A program made the position numbers and the translations under genes. Shown piece after piece: positions 5,724 through 12,103 of a stretch of 12,103 bases of DNA (positions are counted from its first letter, which is position 1; every line of letters begins with the position of its first letter). This DNA comes from Desulfobulbaceae bacterium (lineage in GTDB: Bacteria > Desulfobacterota > Desulfobulbia > Desulfobulbales > Desulfocapsaceae), in the NCBI GenBank assembly GCA_030632405.1, contig DAOVUU010000024.1, forward strand, positions 1 through 12,103. Direction: 5' to 3'. The notes below the pieces were generated by a model that ran no database searches, had not been told where the DNA came from, and saw only the letters and a list, made by a program, of their open reading frames with translations.

Positions 5724-7253
5724 CTAGAAATATGCCTCAAAGGTAAGATAAACCTGATCGGCGCTCTCTACAGGATCCATTCCCATCATCTGCATCTTGG
5801 CAAGATCCGCTTGATCACTTAAATCGTATGGTGCAAAATTCCAGTCACCGGAACCGGAATAATCATACTCATAGTGCTGGTACCCCAGACGCATAAAAGT
5901 TTTCGCATATTTGGATATTGCCTCACCGGTGGGCAGATCCCAGATTGTGTATATTTCATACACTTGACCACGGGTTGCAAGCTTGGACTGATAAATTTCA
6001 TCATGTCCCGGAGCCATTGCCAGCCAGTATTGCGAACCATAGTTGAATTCAGCGCCGAACTTAAACCCGCTATCATCCAGATCATATCTTGCACCGAGAT
6101 ACAAGGAGTAGCCGTTTTCATCATCGGTGTTGGGGCCAGTAGGACTGAAAGGATCATTAAGAAATCCATCATCATCAGGCCTGGTCTGTGACCAGCCGCC
6201 GGACACGAAATAATTAAAAGCGGCAATTTTGTCCTGGTAAACCGCAGAATTATGCCAGATATTTCCCAGACTTGTTCTATCTCCCATACCACTCATAGAA
6301 CCAAAATTAGCACTGATGATCGGGTCCTGAAAATTTGGATAATTGAAGAGATTATATGCCATAAAACTCTGGACATAGGCAAAACGATCTCCCTTTTTCA
6401 TGATATCCCAGGAAAAACCTGCAAAATCGAGATCGTCAAGCTTCTGCACAGTCTCATCCTGAAGACCTGCTTCAAAGCCACGACCATAACAGAACCTCAA
6501 TCGGCTTGCGCCAAGACTGTCCGTACCCCAGTCCCATCCGTAACCGAGTGACAGACCGTCAAAAGGCCAGTCCATAAACGCCATAGGCGTAGCCAGTCGC
6601 CCATCTGCGTTCATTCGTATCTGTGCAGGCGGTCCATCAGTTGTCGGCCTGCGGCCTATTGAAAACCATACAGGTTTGCCGCCTATATTGTTCCAGTTAA
6701 CGAAGGCACGATCCACATAGAGTGCACTGGAACCTATCGGAGACCTGGTAACATTACCGTCAAAAGTAGGAAACATGGCACGGCTGTCATCAGTAAAAGC
6801 AGACTGATTTCCCCAGGTCTTATACATTGCCAGGCGTCCCTTAAATTCTACATTTTCGGTGGCCTTCACCCGCATGTTGAGGCGAAAACGATTGCTCAGA
6901 ATGTTATCATTATTAAGAGATCGACCAAAAGTAGTGTCCGCACTGTAAAAATCATATCGAGCACGGAAATCACCATACAATTTAAATCTTGCAGCCAGAT
7001 CCCAATCCTCTGAACGTTCATCAAGATCTTCCAGATCTTCACCAAGACCTTCAACGTTATCAGAAAGCGCTTTGTTCATCTCTGACTGGGCTGCCATGGC
7101 CGCTCGCAATTCGTCGAGCTGTTTACTGAGTGCCTCAATCTTCCTCTCCATATCAGCAGCATTCACACCGGCACCCGGACCGGCCCCAGCCATTGATAAA
7201 GCCGGAAAGGCCAGTATACCCACAAGTGCCATTACAGAAATCTTTTTTACCAT
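5724..7253 (-). CDS. Outer-membrane beta-barrel protein (DUF3373-like porin)
   Basis: From the ATG at 7253 this is a 509-residue exported protein. Residues 1-22 form a signal peptide (MVKK, a hydrophobic core, then a LSMA-GA-type cleavage site). A short Gly/Ala/Pro linker and a charged heptad-rich coiled coil follow (about 33-82), which may trimerise or contact peptidoglycan. From about residue 88 the sequence alternates polar and aromatic residues as in beta-strands (KLYGDFRARYDFYS), rich in Tyr, Trp, Asn and Asp. It ends in YLTFEAYF; the terminal Phe is the usual assembly signal for outer-membrane barrels. The segment with RFRLNMRVKATENVEFKGRL and FSIGRRPTTDGPP resembles the DUF3373 group common in Geobacter and sulfate reducers, identified here from memory. 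The cargo is unknown. It has its own promoter and a strong terminator, consistent with an abundant protein. A G9 tract lies where the Shine-Dalgarno site should be. Confidence 0.88.
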   Translation of the reverse strand: MVKKISVMALVGILAFPALSMAGAGPGAGVNAADMERKIEALSKQLDELRAAMAAQSEMNKALSDNVEGLGEDLEDLDERSEDWDLAARFKLYGDFRARYDFYSADTTFGRSLNNDNILSNRFRLNMRVKATENVEFKGRLAMYKTWGNQSAFTDDSRAMFPTFDGNVTRSPIGSSALYVDRAFVNWNNIGGKPVWFSIGRRPTTDGPPAQIRMNADGRLATPMAFMDWPFDGLSLGYGWDWGTDSLGASRLRFCYGRGFEAGLQDETVQKLDDLDFAGFSWDIMKKGDRFAYVQSFMAYNLFNYPNFQDPIISANFGSMSGMGDRTSLGNIWHNSAVYQDKIAAFNYFVSGGWSQTRPDDDGFLNDPFSPTGPNTDDENGYSLYLGARYDLDDSGFKFGAEFNYGSQYWLAMAPGHDEIYQSKLATRGQVYEIYTIWDLPTGEAISKYAKTFMRLGYQHYEYDYSGSGDWNFAPYDLSDQADLAKMQMMGMDPVESADQVYLTFEAYF

Positions 7254-7260
7254 AGTGTTT

Positions 7261-7269
7261 CCCCCCCCC
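7261..7269 (-). repeat. G9 homopolymer acting as the Shine-Dalgarno site of the barrel gene
   Basis: Nine consecutive G (read leftward) end 7 nt before the ATG at 7253, the optimal place for a Shine-Dalgarno site, and no other SD candidate is present. Such tracts can change length by slippage during replication and so alter the SD-to-start distance. Confidence 0.7.
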
Positions 7270-7348
7270 AGAATTTTTTTGAAAACTCGTACCAACTTTC
7301 AAAGATACCTTGCAATGTGAAACAATGTACTTAACATAACAGTTAATT

Positions 7349-7375
7349 ACTATACTACTCCGTCGCATTTGTCAA
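7349..7375 (-). promoter_or_regulatory. Candidate promoter of the barrel gene
   Basis: A perfect TTGACA (7375-7370) is followed 15 bp later by TATAGT (7354-7349), five of six for a -10. The spacing is short, which may lower activity or mean that an activator helps. It would give a leader of roughly 85-90 nt. Confidence 0.45.
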
Positions 7376-7433
7376 CAATGCAACAGGAAGTCAAACACAA
7401 AAAGCACCTGCAATTATCATACTCCGTATTGAT

Positions 7434-8210
7434 ATGAAAATCCCAATTGTCATGGTCGCTTTTGGCACCACATCAAAAGCCATATCAACATACCAATATA
7501 TTGAAAAAATAACTAGAGACCGCTTCAAAAATCATACAGTTTTCTGGGCTTTTTCTTCCCGGGTCATAGCACATCGCCTCCAACAGGAGGGCATGAAAGA
7601 AATCCAGCATCCTGCTGAACGTTTCAACCTGCTCGCAGAACAGGGGTACAAGAGTGTAATCGTGCAGCCCCTCCATCTCTTTGCCGGAAAGGAATTTGAC
7701 ACTCTGACAAGAGATATGCAGGAATCAACACTGAACTGTATCTCCGGCGCCCCCCTGATAAGTTCTCCACAAGATTATCATGATATTTGTAAAATTCTTC
7801 AACCGTTTATCACCTCACATCCCCCAAAAGCCACCCTGATTCTAGGTCATGGTACATATCATCCAATATGGACAGCCTACTACTGCCTGGAAACATTTCT
7901 CAGACAGCAATTCGGCCCACATATTTTTGTTGGAACCGTTGAAAAATACCCGAACTCAGACCATCTGGCAGACAAAATCAGCGAGGCAGGTTATAAAGAA
8001 GTGCGTATCATCCCGTTTTTTCTTGTTACCGGGATACATTACAGAAGGGATATAATCGGCGACAGCGAATTTTCATGGCAGAACAGGTTCAGAAAAAAAA
8101 ATATCGCTGTGGAGATGATAAAACAGGGACTGGGAATGTTGCCAGGGTTTACAGACATCATTACCAGACACATAAAAGCTGCGATAGACAGAAGTAATGA
8201 ATATAGATAG
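7434..8210 (+). CDS. cbiK: Sirohydrochlorin cobaltochelatase, CbiK type
   Basis: The enzyme inserts Co2+ into sirohydrochlorin at the start of anaerobic (early cobalt insertion) B12 synthesis; some relatives also insert Fe2+ for siroheme. The 258-residue protein has the CbiK fold signature: VMVAFGTTS at the N-terminus, VQPLHLFAGKEF with His81, LILGHGTYHP with metal-binding His139, GTVEKYP with Glu169, and PFFLVTGIHYRRDIIGD with His202. His139, Glu169 and His202 are the expected cobalt-binding set. There is no signal peptide, so it is the cytoplasmic form rather than the exported CbiK variant of some Desulfovibrio. No clear Shine-Dalgarno site precedes the ATG. It is divergent from the barrel gene and ends 5 bp from the convergent prkA stop. 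No riboswitch precedes it, unlike the leftward unit at the far left of the window. Confidence 0.93.
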   Translation: MKIPIVMVAFGTTSKAISTYQYIEKITRDRFKNHTVFWAFSSRVIAHRLQQEGMKEIQHPAERFNLLAEQGYKSVIVQPLHLFAGKEFDTLTRDMQESTLNCISGAPLISSPQDYHDICKILQPFITSHPPKATLILGHGTYHPIWTAYYCLETFLRQQFGPHIFVGTVEKYPNSDHLADKISEAGYKEVRIIPFFLVTGIHYRRDIIGDSEFSWQNRFRKKNIAVEMIKQGLGMLPGFTDIITRHIKAAIDRSNEYR

Positions 8211-8215
8211 GAAGA

Positions 8216-10510
8216 TCAGGAGGAAAGAGTGCCGGAAAAGTCCTCAGCAAGATTACTGTCAATGACGTAGATACAGATCTCCTTAGCCCCCTGTCCGGAA
8301 TAGAAATACTTTTGCTGCAGATTTTCAATCATATACGTCACATCCTCCTGAATTTTTTTGTCATATGTCTTAAAATCCTCTTTAGTATAATCCTTCACTG
8401 CCCGAGGAAAATTCTCGTTTTTAAGAAACGGATCAAGTACTTTTTCTTTCAGATTATACACATATTTCTCATAGAGATGCGCATAAAGGCTGGTTTCCGA
8501 AATAGCCATCCCGTCACGCAGTATTTCCTGGGTCAGAGCAATGGTCGTATACGTTTTTTGTGTAGCTGCTCGAAATGCAGCTGCATCCTGATTTTCCACC
8601 TGCAGCCGAGACTCCACGCTCTTAAGAAAATCCTCAGTTATTTCAATCTTATCTCCAGTAAATTCGCAAACCTCCACCGCTCCAATATCGAAATTTACTG
8701 CATAAATATAGTGTATAATATTTTTAGAAATCTGTTCTTCATTATAATAATAGAGTGATTCTTTGACCTCCTGCAATACGGTATAATTATACATCCTCAA
8801 AAGAGAGTCGAGAAAACCCATGGGCAGAATCTCCTTGTTCTCTTTACAGAACTTCCTGAAGTATTTCCGCAGCATAGACATATCAATAAGTTTATCATCC
8901 CTGGCATAAGTGGTGTAAAACTCATTAAACATCTTGATGGAATCCCGGCCGGAAAGCCCCTTCCAGCCATCCTTTTCCGATTCCGCTATAATCGTTCGCC
9001 GCCGTCTGGCAGTGAAACCATCCACATCTTCCTCCGATAACCAGTTAGGTATATGGCCGGTAAAAATTTCCATCTTCAATAGCTGAAGATGCTCATCGCA
9101 GTACATCTCGTATTTCTCAGGATTACCAATCCATTCCTCCATCGCCTTCGATTGGGTCATAAGCCTGGTGGCGATAATTACCCGGGCAAAATTATGGAGA
9201 ACTCTGGGCAGAAAACTCTCCTCCAGATGCTTACCGAAATTTTCTCTATAAATATCTACTTCTGTTTTCAAATCAAGGACATATGGGATATTAATATATT
9301 CTACCCTGTCGGCGAATGCATGCAGATCTTTGAGCAGTTTCTTGTCTTCAGGATTCATCAGAGCAAAAAGCAGAGAATTTACCCGCTCTTCTATATCTTC
9401 AACCTTGTGCACGCCATCACTGATGATGTTATGTAACTCCATCAATCGTTCGGTATTATGGGATTTAATATCCATGAGTGCATAAATGCCGTTATTGGTT
9501 TTGGCATAGCGGGAATAGAGATAGCTGACCCGCATTGCCCCCTCCATCATATTGTTCAGGCTCCTCTGCACCACTTCATTGCTCATCACACTCTGCTTCA
9601 ACGGCTTGTCGCCGGGATTGAAAACAGATATACCCTCACCCAGCCTGCGATTGTAAACATAGGGCCGGGCAAAGACAAATCCCATAACCCTGGCGGGATC
9701 CTGATGTTTTTTCAGCAGCTCCTGATAAATTGAACTGCAGATAGTACAGGGCTCATCTTGAAAAACCCATTCATATTTTTTCTCAGTAAAAATGTGCCAT
9801 TTGATTTTATCATTTTCAAAAAGATCGTCAAAAAAACTGCGACGAACATCTCGGGGAACAATAAGGAGAGGATGATCGTGGCTCGGACACGGTACATCCA
9901 GATAGCCGCTTAAATCTGTTTCACCTCTGCAGGCACCTTTCAGTTCGGTTGCAAGTTCCTTCTTCCCTTCACCCTCCAACACCCAGGCAAGTTTGTCCGT
10001 AAGAGACCCCAGACTATGGACACCGCCCACCAGGTGGTCTCGCTTGAGCCGCCATACGACTTCATATCGGAATCCTTCCGGAGAATTGGCGTATTCCTCA
10101 AACTTTCTCAGTAGATTATTGAGAAATGTGGATTTTCCACTTCCATGGGGCCCATCAAATATAAATATCTTATTTTGCTTGCCCCCGACTTTAAAGGATT
10201 CCACATGCCGCATCAGACGATTGGCAAACAGACGATCAGCAAAAAAGGCCCTGTCGGAACCTTCAACAAACAGTCTGCTGCAGTCATATTTTAAAAATCC
10301 TATCGCTTCCGGATCATCTCTGTCTTCCTCCTCTCCTTCACAAATGTAGGCATTTATCATATCAGCGTAGACCTGATAAACATCTCGAATCAACTGCTCG
10401 GGACGGTCTATAACCTCCTGAAGAAAATCACTAAATGAAATTATTGGCCGGCGGTACCATTGTCCTTCATGTTCAGCAAGATTGCTTATGGCGTTTGTTA
10501 TATCCCGCAT
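8216..10510 (-). CDS. prkA: PrkA-family serine protein kinase / AAA+ protein
   Basis: The 764-residue protein matches the PrkA (YeaG) family. An N-terminal AAA-like domain has a clear P-loop, FDGPHGSGKSTF, with Lys126. A Cys/His cluster follows (PCPSHDHP near 207-214 and PCTICSS with Cys255 and Cys258), then NNGIYALMDIKSHN in the late AAA region. The PrkA C-terminal domain begins around GLSGRDSIKMF. PrkA proteins have been described as Ser/Thr kinases and more recently as AAA+ ATPases, possibly linked to proteolysis. They act in stress, stationary-phase or sporulation responses, and the biochemical role is not settled. At 764 residues it is longer than YeaG or Bacillus PrkA (about 630-645). 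Its ATG follows directly after the spoVR stop (TGA then ATG), implying translational coupling. YeaH/DUF444, the usual third partner, is not in the window. Confidence 0.93.
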   Translation of the reverse strand: MRDITNAISNLAEHEGQWYRRPIISFSDFLQEVIDRPEQLIRDVYQVYADMINAYICEGEEEDRDDPEAIGFLKYDCSRLFVEGSDRAFFADRLFANRLMRHVESFKVGGKQNKIFIFDGPHGSGKSTFLNNLLRKFEEYANSPEGFRYEVVWRLKRDHLVGGVHSLGSLTDKLAWVLEGEGKKELATELKGACRGETDLSGYLDVPCPSHDHPLLIVPRDVRRSFFDDLFENDKIKWHIFTEKKYEWVFQDEPCTICSSIYQELLKKHQDPARVMGFVFARPYVYNRRLGEGISVFNPGDKPLKQSVMSNEVVQRSLNNMMEGAMRVSYLYSRYAKTNNGIYALMDIKSHNTERLMELHNIISDGVHKVEDIEERVNSLLFALMNPEDKKLLKDLHAFADRVEYINIPYVLDLKTEVDIYRENFGKHLEESFLPRVLHNFARVIIATRLMTQSKAMEEWIGNPEKYEMYCDEHLQLLKMEIFTGHIPNWLSEEDVDGFTARRRRTIIAESEKDGWKGLSGRDSIKMFNEFYTTYARDDKLIDMSMLRKYFRKFCKENKEILPMGFLDSLLRMYNYTVLQEVKESLYYYNEEQISKNIIHYIYAVNFDIGAVEVCEFTGDKIEITEDFLKSVESRLQVENQDAAAFRAATQKTYTTIALTQEILRDGMAISETSLYAHLYEKYVYNLKEKVLDPFLKNENFPRAVKDYTKEDFKTYDKKIQEDVTYMIENLQQKYFYSGQGAKEICIYVIDSNLAEDFSGTLSS

Positions 10511-12103
10511 TCATTCACCATTATCGACCAGGACTCTGGTCATTTTTCTATCCTTCATTGTATATCTGAAACGTTTCCATTTGATCTTCTGAGAAACCGT
10601 CTCCTGTTGAGCGGTCTGAGCCGGGCCTGATTCTTTTTTGACCGGTTCCGGCTCAGCAGTATACAGACACACCTTTCCTCCCCAGAGAAACTCGACTCCC
10701 ATCAGAGTCGCTTCAAGATACTCTCGCACAAGGGGTTTTTTTTCAAAAAGGTGGTTGAGAATAAGTGTGTTATTTTCATCAACGTTAATAACCACAGAGG
10801 GTGGATGGTAGAGAGAATCAGCAACCATATTTTTATAATCGGCAGCCCTTTTGCTCTTAATATAGTACTCCCAGGTCATCCGCTCTCTGTTCAATCGTTT
10901 TTCCACAACAAACAGCTTATATTGATCAACAAAATCCTGATCAACAAATGCGTTAATGAACATTGAATCTGAAAAATCTTCACGCACAGCAAAGATGAAT
11001 TCTTTCCCTGTCCCCACTTTTGTATCATATTTTCTGCGCTTGAATTGATCAGATATTCTGTTAAAATTAAATGATATACGGCCTTTATCAGCCTGGGATT
11101 TAAGATAACTGAAAAGACGCATGCCAAGAGCGTAAGGATTAAGACCGACCCGGGGCATTGAAGTAACTTTTGCGTTGACTATGGCAAACTCAACCTCATG
11201 ACCTTTGATACGATCATCCTTTAAAAAGAGTTCTTCATGCCAGTAACTTGCCCATCCTTCATTGAGAATTTTTGTCCTTATCTGAGGCTGAAAATAGAGG
11301 GAAGTTGTGCGTATCACCTCCATCACGGTCTTCATCCACTTATTCTCTTCTCTTCTCAGAAACTCTGAGTTATCCATAAGAAACTGGAGCAGATCAAGCC
11401 GCCCGCTATCTCTTTTCTCCTTCAGAGCTTTTTCATAGTATGATTCAAACTCAGCATGTCTGTTTTTCACACCATCAAGAAACAGTTTCTCTCCATCCTC
11501 TGGATGCTCTTTTATGAAACTGTTATACGATTCAATTTCTGAGACATATCCTGCAATCGAACTATCGGGCAATTCCTGGAGAAAGCTGTCGAAATAGAAA
11601 TCCAACATCGACAGTCTTGACTTCCCTCTCTCTGCGGAAAGATCAGAGAGCAGATCAAAGTAACCGACCAGGTTATCGATGGATTTGGAAAACTCAATGA
11701 TATAGTCAACCCATCGTCCTTTTTCGGACCGGAGTTTTGCAATCAGCCGTTTATCAGAAAGGGCCTTTCCCGCAAAATCATACTCCCAGGTATGGCGGAA
11801 GAAGAGGTTGTTCTGAAAAAAATCGATATGGCCGATTACGTGATAAAAAATCATCACATTCAACCAGTCAGGATTATTGTCATTATAAAATGAGATTGGT
11901 GGACGGGTATTGATTACAGTTTCGTATGGATTACTGGGATACAGTTCATACTGACCCTGCTCCCGCAGCACCTCAACATCCTGCACCCAGTAGTCATACA
12001 GTGTTGGAATCATGGTTTTGGGAGACAGCTGAAGAAAATCACGATTTGTCACAATGTATTCGAGACTCTCTCCTTGAAAACTGAGCCCCTCACTTCGGGC
12101 GCG
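10511..12103 (-). CDS. spoVR: SpoVR/YcgB-family protein, 5' end beyond the right edge
   Basis: The visible 530 residues match the SpoVR family. Key blocks are FYHVIGHIDFFQNNLFFRHT (His near visible positions 88 and 92), LNEGWASYWHEE (near 280-291), VGLNPYALGMRLFSYLK, and FAVREDFSDSMFINAF. The HxxxH and NEGWxxxWH elements look like a metal-site arrangement, though no enzyme activity is established for the family. A GTG at 12052 could be read as the start, but the frame is open for all 17 upstream codons to the edge. Those residues (GLSFQGESLEYI before VTNRDF) fit the family's conserved N-terminal strand, so the gene is treated as truncated by the window. A hydrophilic tail of roughly 40 residues follows the core. 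It lies directly upstream of prkA in one operon. SpoVR is known from Bacillus spore-cortex formation but is widespread in non-sporulating bacteria. Confidence 0.92.
   Translation of the reverse strand, partial: RARSEGLSFQGESLEYIVTNRDFLQLSPKTMIPTLYDYWVQDVEVLREQGQYELYPSNPYETVINTRPPISFYNDNNPDWLNVMIFYHVIGHIDFFQNNLFFRHTWEYDFAGKALSDKRLIAKLRSEKGRWVDYIIEFSKSIDNLVGYFDLLSDLSAERGKSRLSMLDFYFDSFLQELPDSSIAGYVSEIESYNSFIKEHPEDGEKLFLDGVKNRHAEFESYYEKALKEKRDSGRLDLLQFLMDNSEFLRREENKWMKTVMEVIRTTSLYFQPQIRTKILNEGWASYWHEELFLKDDRIKGHEVEFAIVNAKVTSMPRVGLNPYALGMRLFSYLKSQADKGRISFNFNRISDQFKRRKYDTKVGTGKEFIFAVREDFSDSMFINAFVDQDFVDQYKLFVVEKRLNRERMTWEYYIKSKRAADYKNMVADSLYHPPSVVINVDENNTLILNHLFEKKPLVREYLEATLMGVEFLWGGKVCLYTAEPEPVKKESGPAQTAQQETVSQKIKWKRFRYTMKDRKMTRVLVDNGE

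Noticed and set aside
5819..6551. Several 100-157-residue open frames within the barrel gene on both strands
   Set aside because: They are shadows of a long, well-supported coding sequence and have no motifs or start signals.
7254..7295. TTG at 7295 as the start of the barrel protein
   Set aside because: It would put 14 residues, including three glycines from the G9 tract, before a complete signal peptide. The ATG at 7253 gives a standard exported N-terminus.
12050..12052. GTG at 12052 as the start of spoVR
   Set aside because: The frame is open to the window edge and the upstream residues fit the SpoVR N-terminal region. There is also no well-placed Shine-Dalgarno site, as the AAGGAGAG upstream is about 14 nt away. 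The gene is treated as partial.

Overview
The window looks like chromosomal DNA of an anaerobic delta-proteobacterium (Desulfobacterota, probably the Desulfobulbales or a near relative). This placement is an inference from gene content: a cytosolic CbiK-type cobaltochelatase, an outer-membrane protein resembling the DUF3373 group, an OmpR-type two-component pair, and a PrkA/SpoVR pair in a Gram-negative. No rRNA or tRNA gene is present to test it.

Layout from left to right. Positions 1-600 form a leftward B12-controlled transcription unit. It has a promoter (597-569), a cobalamin riboswitch aptamer (563-407), an intrinsic terminator that can serve as its expression platform (346-309), a 48-residue unrecognised ORF with a strong Shine-Dalgarno site (269-123), a hairpin that covers the next ribosome-binding site (110-76), and the start of another gene running off the left edge. 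Positions 697-837 hold a 141-bp palindromic, MITE-like element flanked by TA dinucleotides. Its insertion supplies the third base of the hemC stop codon. hemC (leftward) is followed, divergently, by an endonuclease/exonuclease/phosphatase-family hydrolase (1968-2702).

Positions 2752-7253 are a leftward block: an outer-membrane beta-barrel protein with its own promoter and a 14-bp-stem terminator, then pgeF, a response regulator and a sensor kinase in tight succession. The barrel gene has a run of nine G exactly where its Shine-Dalgarno site should be. cbiK (7434-8210) is rightward and meets prkA tail to tail with a 5-bp gap. The right end is a leftward spoVR-prkA operon with abutting stop and start codons. 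The spoVR frame stays open to the right edge, so it is a 5'-truncated copy in this window.

Functionally, the left side and centre have a tetrapyrrole/B12 theme: a cobalamin riboswitch, hemC making the hydroxymethylbilane common to heme, siroheme and B12, and cbiK inserting cobalt into sirohydrochlorin. The right end is the conserved PrkA/SpoVR stress-associated pair. Most of the window is ordinary housekeeping and signalling. The least explained parts are the riboswitch-controlled micro-ORF unit, the MITE at the hemC stop codon, and the G9 tract before the outer-membrane protein gene.
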